DNA of 32,454 bases, from assembly GCA_027859235.1 (NCBI GenBank), contig JAQIBE010000100.1:1-32454 (forward strand), written 5' to 3'. Both the position numbers and the translations under genes were made by a program. The first letter of the stretch is position 1, and the number at the start of each line of letters is the position of its first letter. Origin of the DNA: Desulfobulbaceae bacterium (lineage in GTDB: Bacteria > Desulfobacterota > Desulfobulbia > Desulfobulbales > SURF-16). Below the pieces are notes generated by a model. It saw only the letters and a program-made list of their open reading frames with translations, searched no databases and was not told where the DNA came from. Shown here in pieces: positions 9,470 to 18,101 of this stretch.

Positions 9470-10000
9470 TTACTCAGTAGCTGCTTCTTCCACTTCAGCC
9501 ACTTCTGTAACTGCTGGAGCTTCTTCTTGGACGGTCTCTTTGACTTCTGGCTTGGCATCTATAGAAACGATATCAATGGTGAACTCCGCAGTGATCTGGT
9601 AGCCCGCCTTGTAATGTACGTTGTACTGACCAAGGGATTTTATCGCACTCTCAATAGTGAGCTTACGTTTGTCAATGGTGATTCCCTTTTCCTGCAATTT
9701 CTCAGCAATGTCCGCATTGGTTACAGAGCCGTAGAGCCTGGAGTCTTCACCGCAACGCATGGCAATCGTCAGAGTGGTTCCTGATAATTTCTTGGAAAGA
9801 ACGTTAGCTGTACCACGTTCGGTATCAATCCGGGCCTGAATAGCGGCCGTATTTTTTTCACGTTCCATCAGGGCATTTTTGGTTGCCACTACTGCCATGC
9901 CTTGGGGAAGGAGATAGTTGCGGCCAAAACCAGGTTTAACGTCGACAATGGCGCCTTCTGGTCCAAGTGTATCAATTGTTTGTTTTAAAATAAGTTCCAT
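9470..10000 (-). CDS. rplI: 50S ribosomal protein L9
   Basis: MELILKQTIDTLGPEGAIVDVKPGFGRNYLLPQGMAVVAT; internal ATG at 10000 has upstream GAGGTGA. Confidence 0.96.
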   Translation of the reverse strand: MELILKQTIDTLGPEGAIVDVKPGFGRNYLLPQGMAVVATKNALMEREKNTAAIQARIDTERGTANVLSKKLSGTTLTIAMRCGEDSRLYGSVTNADIAEKLQEKGITIDKRKLTIESAIKSLGQYNVHYKAGYQITAEFTIDIVSIDAKPEVKETVQEEAPAVTEVAEVEEAATE

Positions 10001-10070
10001 GATAATCACCTCAGGTGTAAACCTGTCGTTTATTTCAACCCTGCGTTTTGTAACAGGGTTGGGTTAATTC

Positions 10071-11036
10071 TTAATTTTCTTTCGGTTGTGAGTAAATCTT
10101 ACCCAAATCTTTCCAGACATCTATAATGCCGATAATGGCAATTATAAAAACTGAATAGGTTTGCACTACAAGCAGGACATAGATCAAAAAACGTACAGGG
10201 GTTGGTGTCTTAAATCGATCCAGTACAGCAAGCAGAACAGCTACTCCCTGGAAGAAGTAGATAGTTCCCATAATCAGCAGTAGGTTAAGTCCAAGACCTT
10301 TTATTGACGCCAGTGGAATGAGAGAACTCATACCAGCTATAATCAAAATCCAAATCAGATTGTCTGAAATCCGCCAGTATTTAAATACGGGCCATACTGT
10401 TATTCCAGAATCACTGTTTCGGATAATCCTGTTCCCCAAAACCATATTGACCCAGCTTGTAAAAATCGCTGTTGCGATGAGTAGGCTTGGGAAAATGGCT
10501 TGGGTTGCCTGCCGCATGGTTTCAATGCCCTGTATGACATCACGAAGGACATCTTCAGGGATATCGGAAGATGTCTTGTACATCTCCGCCAAATCAGCAA
10601 AGGCCTTATCCATGGCCTGTAATCCTTCATTATATGGGTTTTGACCAGTGGTGGTATAGTAAAAAAGACCACTGATGATCCAACCAGCAAGGATGAGCGC
10701 TGTTGTTATTAATCCTGCTTTAGCTGGAGAGTATTCCCACTCTGCAGTTAAGGCTAGCCCTATTCCAACAGGAAGCAGGGCTAAAGGGAAAATAATATTG
10801 CCACTGTTCCCTATAACTATTGAGAATGCGACGGCGACAAGAAACCCAAACAGGGTTATTCTTCTACCAATCTCCTGTCCAAAAAGCACACAAAAACAAA
10901 AAGGTGCCAGTGGAATAAACGTTCTCAGCCAGTCGAAACCAGTGGACAGAGCAGGAAGGACGCAACAAAGTGAGGTGAGGAGTATTCCCCGTATAACCTG
11001 TGATCTGTTTGGCTCTTCTTTAGCTTGAATACTCAC
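10071..11036 (-). CDS. DUF2232 / YybS-like multi-pass membrane protein
   Basis: 321 aa, multiple hydrophobic segments; position between rpsR and rplI is the usual context of DUF2232 proteins; GTG start at 11036. Confidence 0.75.
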   Translation of the reverse strand: MSIQAKEEPNRSQVIRGILLTSLCCVLPALSTGFDWLRTFIPLAPFCFCVLFGQEIGRRITLFGFLVAVAFSIVIGNSGNIIFPLALLPVGIGLALTAEWEYSPAKAGLITTALILAGWIISGLFYYTTTGQNPYNEGLQAMDKAFADLAEMYKTSSDIPEDVLRDVIQGIETMRQATQAIFPSLLIATAIFTSWVNMVLGNRIIRNSDSGITVWPVFKYWRISDNLIWILIIAGMSSLIPLASIKGLGLNLLLIMGTIYFFQGVAVLLAVLDRFKTPTPVRFLIYVLLVVQTYSVFIIAIIGIIDVWKDLGKIYSQPKEN

Positions 11037-11045
11037 GAAAGTTAA

Positions 11046-11282
11046 TTAGCTTTGTGTGTTTCCAGCATACGGCAACAGGGCTATTTGGCGGGCACGTTTA
11101 ATTGCTTCCGTCATTTGCCGCTGGTGCTTGGCACAGTTTCCATAAATACGGCGGGGAATTATTTTTCCACGCTCGGTGAGGAAACTTCTCAGAACTTTTA
11201 CTTCTTTATAATCAATGACAAGCTCTTTATCTGCACAGAATCGGCATACCTTACGACGTTGAAAAATTCTCTTTTTTCTCAT
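11046..11282 (-). CDS. rpsR: 30S ribosomal protein S18
   Basis: [62 protein letters not shown]. Confidence 0.97.
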   Translation of the reverse strand: MRKKRIFQRRKVCRFCADKELVIDYKEVKVLRSFLTERGKIIPRRIYGNCAKHQRQMTEAIKRARQIALLPYAGNTQS

Positions 11283-11327
11283 GATCTATCCTTTATATAT
11301 AAGCTGAGTGATTTTGAGTTGGCTTTT

Positions 11328-11684
11328 TTAGGCTTCTGCTACTGCTGACTCTTCGTCTTCAGTTTCAGTGTCGGGAGCGGTGTCGGTGAGGACAAAGTCT
11401 TTGCCAAGCTTGATTGTCATATATTTAAGGACGTTATCATCAATACGGAAGATACGTTCCATCTCATTTACACCATCACTGTTTCCAGAGAACACGGTGT
11501 AGACGTAATAGCCTTGAGGTTCTTTTCTAATAGGGTAGGCAAGTGTTTTTATACCCCATTTATCAACTTTCAGGATTTCTCCGCCGGTATCAGTAATGAT
11601 TTTAGCGGTTTTTTCGTTGATTTGCTCAATAACTTCTTCACCAGCATTCGGCATGATGATCGAAATTGTTTCGTACATTCCCAT
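11328..11684 (-). CDS. rpsF: 30S ribosomal protein S6
   Basis: MGMYETISIIMPNAGEEVIEQINEKTAKIITDTGGEILKVDKWGIKTLAYPIRKEPQGYYVYTVFSG; ATG at 11684 preceded by AAGGAGAATCTT (SD). The track's longer start is unlikely. Confidence 0.96.
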   Translation of the reverse strand: MGMYETISIIMPNAGEEVIEQINEKTAKIITDTGGEILKVDKWGIKTLAYPIRKEPQGYYVYTVFSGNSDGVNEMERIFRIDDNVLKYMTIKLGKDFVLTDTAPDTETEDEESAVAEA

Positions 11685-12186
11685 AAGATTCTCCTTGTGG
11701 ACATGAGGCCCCCCGCAAAAGGGAGCAAGAAGGAAGTGAAAACTGAGTATCGTGCTGATGCTCAGTATGATACTGACGGCTAATCCATACAGTACCTGAA
11801 AATAAGTCGCTCTTGTTACCATGTATTATAGGTGAATGTCAATTGCTTTTTCCCCTAAAGGTCCTTGTGGCTTTAATAAAAAAGGGGATATGGGAGAATA
11901 TTTTTTTTTAAACAAAAAAAAGAAACATAACACAAAGTTTAATGTATACTTATGGGAAATTGCACCAGTGGTGGTATTAGCCTGTCTTCACAATTTATTT
12001 GACATTTATTGCATTACTGGATTATTAACTGAACCGTCGCCTGACTGCTATCTTTTCAGGCATCTTGCGTATGTCGATACTGTTTGCATCAATGCTGATG
12101 GCTTTATTCCCTTTGGATCAGGTGTCTTAAGAGAAGTCGTAAGCCTGCATGTGCCCATCTAATAAATAAGAAAATAAAAGAAAAAA

Positions 12187-13236
12187 ATGAGTAAACCTAC
12201 TTCTTCACGTTATGCCGAGTCCGGTGTTGATATTGACAAGGCCAATGATTTTATCTCTGATATAAAACCCTTTGTGGCCGCCACCTTTCGGCGTGGTGTT
12301 CTCACCGATATCGGCGGTTTCGGCGGCCTGTTTGCCTTGGGCGGTGATCGTTATAAAGATCCTGTTCTTGTTTCCGGTACGGATGGTGTCGGAACCAAAT
12401 TGCTCATTGCTAATAAGTGTAATGTCCATGACACCATTGGCATTGATCTTGTCGCCATGTGTGTGAATGATATTGTTGTGAGTGGCGCGACGCCTCTGTT
12501 CTTTCTGGACTATTTTGCTGTAGGCAAGCTTGAAACAGGTGTTGCCCTGGAAGTAGTGAAAGGCATTGCCAAGGGATGTGAAATCTCAAAATGTTCTCTC
12601 ATCGGCGGTGAAACTGCTGAAATGCCGGGTATGTACCAGAAGGGGCATTATGACCTTGCTGGTTTTGTGGTTGGTGTTGCAGAACGTGATAAGATTATTG
12701 ACGGCTCTGATATTAAGGTTGGCAATAAGATTATTGGCTTGTCATCAAGCGGTATTCACTCCAACGGCTTTTCTCTGGTGCGGAAAATCTGTTTTGAAGA
12801 GCTTGGGCTGGAGGTTGATGATTATATTGATGAGCTTGGCTGTACCCTCGGTGAAGAACTCATTAAGCCTACCCGAATTTATACCGAACCACTTCTGAAT
12901 TTGTTCAAGAATTATAAGGTCCGCGGCTTGGTGCATATTACGGGTGGTGGTTTTGACGATAATATCCCACGTGTCCTTCCCAAGAGCTGTAAGGCAGTTA
13001 TCAAAGAAGGAAGCTGGCCGATTCAGCCTATTTTCAAGTTCTTGGAAGAGAAGGGGAATGTTCCGGCAAGCGAGATGCGTCGGACCTTTAATTACGGTAT
13101 TGGTATGGCCATTGTTGTTGATGAAAATATCGTTGATGACGCCATGCAGCAGCTTGTTGCCCTTGGTGAGTCTCCACACCTCATCGGTGAGGTGGCTGCC
13201 CGTGCTGAAGATGAAGAGTCGGTTGAGTTTATTTAG
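12187..13236 (+). CDS. purM: Phosphoribosylformylglycinamidine cyclo-ligase (AIR synthetase)
   Basis: YAESGVDIDKAN, GGFGGLFALG, VSGTDGVGTKLLIA, GIDLVAMCVNDIVVSGATPLFFLDYFA, GGETAEMPGMY, HITGGGFDDNIPRVLP. Confidence 0.97.
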   Translation: MSKPTSSRYAESGVDIDKANDFISDIKPFVAATFRRGVLTDIGGFGGLFALGGDRYKDPVLVSGTDGVGTKLLIANKCNVHDTIGIDLVAMCVNDIVVSGATPLFFLDYFAVGKLETGVALEVVKGIAKGCEISKCSLIGGETAEMPGMYQKGHYDLAGFVVGVAERDKIIDGSDIKVGNKIIGLSSSGIHSNGFSLVRKICFEELGLEVDDYIDELGCTLGEELIKPTRIYTEPLLNLFKNYKVRGLVHITGGGFDDNIPRVLPKSCKAVIKEGSWPIQPIFKFLEEKGNVPASEMRRTFNYGIGMAIVVDENIVDDAMQQLVALGESPHLIGEVAARAEDEESVEFI

Positions 13237-13257
13237 CTTATTTTAATTGCATAGTAC

Positions 13258-13296
13258 AAAAAAAAGGCTTCTGGAATTTCCAGAAGCCTTTTTTTG
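13258..13296. terminator. Bidirectional intrinsic terminator between convergent purM and mogA
   Basis: AAAAAAAGGCTTCTGGAAATTTCCAGAAGCC-type perfect stem (AAAAGGCTTCTGGAA/TTCCAGAAGCCTTTT) with A/T tracts on both sides. Confidence 0.88.
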
Positions 13297-13318
13297 TTTG
13301 GGGAAGAGGGTATTGGTG

Positions 13319-13828
13319 TCAGGTGGCTCCACAATCTTTTGTTCCGCCATTGATCTTATACACGGCATGTTCAAGTCCTGTAATCACAGCGTCCAGATTC
13401 TCCCGTGCCCCCCGTTCACTTCCCGGCAGGTTGATGATGAGGGTGGACTTGCGTATCCCGGACACGCCCCTTGAAAGGATTGCGTTGACGGTTTTTTTTA
13501 TGCTTGCCGCGCGCATGGCTTCGCTGATTCCTGGAATTTCCTTGTCAAGCAGGGGGAGGGTGGTTTCTGGCGCCTGGTCTGTGGGGCTTACACCCGTGCC
13601 TCCTGTGGTGAGGATGAGATCAAGTTTTTTGTCGTCCACCCAGCTCAGCAATGTTGCTTTAATCTGTTCGGGGTTGTCCGCAACAATACTATATTCTCTC
13701 ACCTCAAAGGGGCCAGCCGCTTCAATCTGTTTTTTTAATTGCGGTCCGCTGGTATCTTCCCGTAACCCCTGGGACCCCTTGTCGCTCATGGTGAGGATGC
13801 CGCATTTAAATATGGTTTTTTCCACCAT
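13319..13828 (-). CDS. mogA: MogA/MoaB-family molybdopterin biosynthesis protein
   Basis: GILTMSDKGSQGLREDTSGPQLKKQIEAAG...LILTTGGTGVSPTDQAPETTLPLLDKEIPGISEAMR...NLPGSERGARENLDAV. Start overlaps the upstream gene's stop (TGATG). Confidence 0.9.
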   Translation of the reverse strand: MVEKTIFKCGILTMSDKGSQGLREDTSGPQLKKQIEAAGPFEVREYSIVADNPEQIKATLLSWVDDKKLDLILTTGGTGVSPTDQAPETTLPLLDKEIPGISEAMRAASIKKTVNAILSRGVSGIRKSTLIINLPGSERGARENLDAVITGLEHAVYKINGGTKDCGAT

Positions 13829-15453
13829 CAGGGCCTTTCTCCATCGGTTTTTTCATAATGGGAGAATAACGCCTTGAAATTTCCCCGTCCACCAGTCATA
13901 TCTGCCAGTTCTGCGCCGTATTCAAGGATTTCTGCCATGGGAACGTGGGCAATGATCATTTCGTCTCGGGATTCAGAGCGCATCTCCATGATTTTTCCCC
14001 GACGTCTTCCAAGGTCGGTGATCACTTCACCAACACAGTCAACAGGGATAGTGACGTTGAGTTTCATTACAGGTTCAAGGAGTATCTTATCCTCCTTGCC
14101 TGTATCGTCCTGCTGCTGGTAGGGGATTCTTGGTAACGTCAGCTCAAGTTCGACGCCAAATTTCCTTTTTATCCTTTCGATTGCCACATCGAGATGTAGT
14201 CGACCTCCTCCTGAAATAAGTGTTTCTCCTGTGGAGGGTTCCTGGGTCAAATGTAGGGCATGGTCTTCAGACATCATTTTTGCAAGCACTGTGAACATGG
14301 TCTCTGTGTCGGTTGACTTGCTGGTGACGGCACAGGTGGCACAAGCCCTGGCGATGGGAGGTAATTCTTCATGCAGCAGACTGGTCTGTGGAGATCCTGT
14401 AAGGGTATCACCTGGCCCGCTGGAGGAAAGGTCGGTAATGATGGCAAACATGCCTGCTGGAACAATATCTGTTGCAAGCAGTTCGTTTGCCTGGGGAATA
14501 TGGAGGGAGCGTATTGTTTCCTCGACATTACGGGTGTTGTTGAAGATGGTGCCTGGGGTGAGGGTGCCTGCATTGATTTTGCAATAATATTGTACGCCGT
14601 ACTCCGGGTTATGATCCACTTTGAATATCTGGCAGGAGAGCGGCTGGTCATGACTCTTTGCAGGGGGGAATAATTCGCTCATTATCTGCATGAGAAAATA
14701 GGTTGATTTGTCTTGGGATGCTGAACCAGGCAGGACAGGTGAAAGTGCGCCTGATGCCACACCCCTACGGAGACCCGTAATGAGGGCACTCTTTTCAAGT
14801 TCGCCCTCTTCAAGGAGTTCTTCGATGAGATCATCATCTGTTTCCGCCACCTGTTCCATGAGGTGGCCCAGGGCAAGATAGGCATCTTTTTTAAGTTCAG
14901 GGGGGATCTCCCGAGCCTCATCAGGTGCTGTGAAATAATAGGCCTGTTCATTAATCACATCGACAATGCCGGAAAAACTGGCACCCGAACCAATTGGCAG
15001 ATACAGGACTGCTGGATCCAGTAAGATGTTGGTGCGGATGGCCTTGATGGTGCCGTTGAAATCTGCATCTTCAGTATCCATCTTGTTGATAAACAGGATG
15101 GACGGCATGGTCGACTGCTGAATGAGGGCGGCGGCTTTTTCTGTCTGGAAATGATGAGACTCATTAGCACAAATAGTTAAAATGGCATTGTCAGACACAT
15201 GGGCCAAGACCTGTGCTTCGTGGATGAAGTTCTCGTCACCCGGGGTGTCGGTCAGCATGATCTGGGTATTATTCCAAGGAAAAGAGACATGGCACGATGT
15301 GGTGGTCATATGGTGGCGCATGGATTCCGGGTCATGGTCGAGGAGCTGCTGTTCCTCACCCGCCTGTTTGAGGATTGCTTTGGCGAGTGTTGTTTTGCCG
15401 CATTTAGAATGGCCAAGTAGGATGATGTTTCGTGTAGTGATGGCTGCCCCCAT
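13828..15453 (-). CDS. EF-G-like translational GTPase lacking domain IV (541 aa)
   Basis: P-loop GHSKCGKTTLAKAIL, G3 DTPGDENF, G4 NKMD; domain III 'LISGGGRLHLDVAIERIKRKFGVELELTLPRIPY'; domain V 'KILLEPVMKLNVTIPVDCVGEVITDLGRRRGKIMEMRSE...LADMTGGRGNFKALFSHYE'. About 10 residues join domains III and V. Confidence 0.88.
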   Translation of the reverse strand: MGAAITTRNIILLGHSKCGKTTLAKAILKQAGEEQQLLDHDPESMRHHMTTTSCHVSFPWNNTQIMLTDTPGDENFIHEAQVLAHVSDNAILTICANESHHFQTEKAAALIQQSTMPSILFINKMDTEDADFNGTIKAIRTNILLDPAVLYLPIGSGASFSGIVDVINEQAYYFTAPDEAREIPPELKKDAYLALGHLMEQVAETDDDLIEELLEEGELEKSALITGLRRGVASGALSPVLPGSASQDKSTYFLMQIMSELFPPAKSHDQPLSCQIFKVDHNPEYGVQYYCKINAGTLTPGTIFNNTRNVEETIRSLHIPQANELLATDIVPAGMFAIITDLSSSGPGDTLTGSPQTSLLHEELPPIARACATCAVTSKSTDTETMFTVLAKMMSEDHALHLTQEPSTGETLISGGGRLHLDVAIERIKRKFGVELELTLPRIPYQQQDDTGKEDKILLEPVMKLNVTIPVDCVGEVITDLGRRRGKIMEMRSESRDEMIIAHVPMAEILEYGAELADMTGGRGNFKALFSHYEKTDGERP

Positions 15454-15730
15454 GGAATGCTCCGTTCGCTCTGCGTGCTTTGTTGTAGTTGGCGGGTTGC
15501 CAACCCCTTGAATGTCGATGGCATCTGCAAGGGGATAATGTTATGTAAAACAACCGGTTAACGTATGTTGACTTCCTTATACTATCGGCTGGTTTCGGAG
15601 AAATCAAGAAGATATATAAAGCATCAAAATCTTTAAATGGTTATTGTTGTGGTCTTATTGTTTATGTACCATGTGTTGTTGTTTTTTCCTCTCTATTGAA
15701 TAATATTTATATCGTCTTTGTAGCTCGTCT

Positions 15731-17320
15731 ATGCAAAAAGCTTCTGCTGATACTACCACTGTTGCTAAATCTGCCGGCCTTGTTTCCATTGCCATCATGT
15801 GTAGTCGTGTCCTGGGTCTTATTCGGGAACAGGTGTTTGCCTATTTTTTTGGTGCAGGTTTTGCCTATGACTCCTTTGTGGTTGCTTTTCGTATTCCTAA
15901 TCTGCTCCGGGATCTTTTTGGTGAAGGGGCGTTGTCGGCAGCCTTTGTTTCAGTATTCTCAGATTATAACGTAAATAAGGGTGAGGTGGAGACGTGGAAG
16001 CTTGCCAATAATGTCCTGGCGTTTTTTGGGATTTTGCTCAGTCTGTTGACCTTGCTTGGTATTTATTTTGCGGAAGATCTTGTTCTGCTTCTCGTGGACG
16101 GGGAATTTGAAGCAGATGTTGCCAAGGTTGCTTTGACGACAACGCTTGCCTCCATTATGTTTCCTTTCCTGATCTTAATCTCCCTGTCGGCAGTGGTGAT
16201 GGGGGCGCTGAATACAAAGGGTAAGTTCTTTGTTCCGGCAATGGCCTCAGCCTTTTTTAATATGGGCTCTATTGTTGGCGGTCTTGGCTGTGTGTATTGG
16301 TTTTCAGCTCTGGGGTATCCACCTATTTCAGGTATGGCAGTGGGGACGCTCATTGGTGGAGGGCTGCAGCTTTGCTGCCAGCTCCCGTTACTGCGCAAGG
16401 TTGGTTTCAGGCTTCGCCCCTATCTGAATTTACGTGATCCTGGTCTACGGCGCATCCTTGTCTTGCTTGCCCCTGCTGTTATCGGTGTTTCTGCTACGCA
16501 ATTTAATGTTTTTGTGAATACGAAGTTTGCCTCAGCCTGTATCCCCGGTTCTGTTTCCTGGCTCAACTATGGCTTTCGTTTGGTGCAGCTGCCCATTGGC
16601 GTGTTTGGTGTGGCCTTGTCCACTGCAACTCTGCCGCTGCTTGCTAAATATATTTCAAGGGGAGAGGTGTCACGGGTGCGTGACTCCCTTGCTTCATCCC
16701 TCACCATGGGGTTTTGTCTCGCCATTCCTTCAGCTGTGGGGTTGTGGGTTTTGGCGGAACCCATTATTCGCCTCATCTTTGAGCATGGTAGGTTTAATGC
16801 CGTTGATACAATGAACACGGCGAGTGTTCTGCGCTTTTATTCCCTTGGTCTTTTTGCCTATGCCGCTGTGAAGATCCTGGCCCCGGCGTTTTACGCCTTG
16901 GAAGATTCCCGTGTGCCGGTTATCGGGAGCTTTCTTGCTGTGGGGGTAAACTATGGGTTTGTTTCCTATTTTGTTGGGGAGTATGGGTTCAATGCCATTG
17001 CCATGTCACTTGCCGTTTCCATGAGTTGTAATTTTCTTTTTCTTTTTGTGGTGCTGAGTAGAAAGCTGTCAGGGTTTTCCTATTCCTATGTTGGGCTGGC
17101 ACTTGTGAAAATTATCATTGCTGCAGGCTGTATGGGTGGGTGGCTGTACTTTGCTGCAGGTTTATTTGATCCGGCTGCATGGTCGCTGCTGCAGCAGGTT
17201 TTATCGGTGGGCTTTTATGTAGTGACCGGTGGTGCGGTGTATGGCGTGCTGCTGCATATGCTGCAGCTGCATGAAATGACAGCGATTATTGCAAAGGTGA
17301 AAACACGGATTGCAGGGTGA
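15731..17320 (+). CDS. murJ: Lipid II flippase MurJ (MviN family)
   Basis: VSIAIMCSRVLGLIREQVFAYFFGAGFAYDSFVVAFRIPNLLRDLFGEGALSAAFVSVFSDY, typical MurJ N-terminus; 529 aa polytopic. Confidence 0.95.
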   Translation: MQKASADTTTVAKSAGLVSIAIMCSRVLGLIREQVFAYFFGAGFAYDSFVVAFRIPNLLRDLFGEGALSAAFVSVFSDYNVNKGEVETWKLANNVLAFFGILLSLLTLLGIYFAEDLVLLLVDGEFEADVAKVALTTTLASIMFPFLILISLSAVVMGALNTKGKFFVPAMASAFFNMGSIVGGLGCVYWFSALGYPPISGMAVGTLIGGGLQLCCQLPLLRKVGFRLRPYLNLRDPGLRRILVLLAPAVIGVSATQFNVFVNTKFASACIPGSVSWLNYGFRLVQLPIGVFGVALSTATLPLLAKYISRGEVSRVRDSLASSLTMGFCLAIPSAVGLWVLAEPIIRLIFEHGRFNAVDTMNTASVLRFYSLGLFAYAAVKILAPAFYALEDSRVPVIGSFLAVGVNYGFVSYFVGEYGFNAIAMSLAVSMSCNFLFLFVVLSRKLSGFSYSYVGLALVKIIIAAGCMGGWLYFAAGLFDPAAWSLLQQVLSVGFYVVTGGAVYGVLLHMLQLHEMTAIIAKVKTRIAG

Positions 17321-17351
17321 TTCTGCAGCCAATGAATGGTTTGACTGCGGC

Positions 17352-18101
17352 TTACATGGATCGCAAAAGTGCGAGTTGGCTTAACAGGGCTGGCACCACG
17401 GAGTCAACCCGGAGTATGCGCTCCCCCATGGAAAAAGGCTTGGCTCCACATTCTGTAAATTTTTCCACCTCATACTCCACCCAGCCCCCCTCTGGTCCGA
17501 TAATGAGGAGTGTCTTGGCGCTACTGCCCCTGTTTCGGGATCCCAGGGGGATGATGTCTTGGAGTTGCGCAATAGCTCCGGGATGGGCCAGACCGCAATG
17601 TATGTAATCCGCCATGTGTTCGGGGAGTTCGTCTTCAATGAATGGCCGAAAACGTTTGTGGATGGACACGGTGGGCAGGGCTGTGGCGCCGGCCTGTTCA
17701 AGCCCTGCTATGAGACGGCTATGCATCTTCTCAGGATGAAGTTTTGAGGAGGAGAAGAAGCTCTTTTCCACCCGATTTGAATTGATGAGAAAGAGGTGGT
17801 CTATACCGAAGGTGGCCACCTGTGCCAAGACCCGTTTCAGCATAATGGGTCTGGGCAGAGCCATGACAAGATCGACCTGTGGTCTTGAACTGATACAGGT
17901 ATGTGTGATATCTGCAAAGGTGACACTGTTTGGGCCAATATGGAGAATGCGGCTGGTGCCCTTTGGGCCATTGATCTCGCCTGTGGTGAGGATGTCGCCG
18001 GGTTGTGCTTTTATAATTTTAATGATGTGGCGGGCCCGGTAATCTTCCACGGTAAGGGTTGGAAGCTTTAATTCGTCATGACTAAAAAGGATGATATTCA
18101 T
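17352..18101 (-). CDS. rsmE: 16S rRNA (uracil1498-N3)-methyltransferase
   Basis: ALPRPIMLKRVLAQVATFGIDHLFLINSNRVEKS...GLEQAGATALPTV...TLLIIGPEGGWVEYEVEKFTECGAKPFSMGERILRVDSVVPALLSQL (SPOUT knot). Confidence 0.93.
   Translation of the reverse strand: MNIILFSHDELKLPTLTVEDYRARHIIKIIKAQPGDILTTGEINGPKGTSRILHIGPNSVTFADITHTCISSRPQVDLVMALPRPIMLKRVLAQVATFGIDHLFLINSNRVEKSFFSSSKLHPEKMHSRLIAGLEQAGATALPTVSIHKRFRPFIEDELPEHMADYIHCGLAHPGAIAQLQDIIPLGSRNRGSSAKTLLIIGPEGGWVEYEVEKFTECGAKPFSMGERILRVDSVVPALLSQLALLRSM

Noticed and set aside
10037-10063. CAACCCTG...CAGGGTTG hairpin between DUF2232 and rplI as a terminator
   Set aside because: No U-tract follows on the - strand and the genes are probably cotranscribed; could be a minor processing or attenuation hairpin, but support is weak.
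11836-12162. 108-aa ORF upstream of purM
   Set aside because: Low-complexity Lys/Phe-rich start, no recognisable family and poor initiation context; likely non-coding leader sequence. TTGACA near 11998 with a weak TATTAA is only a tentative promoter.
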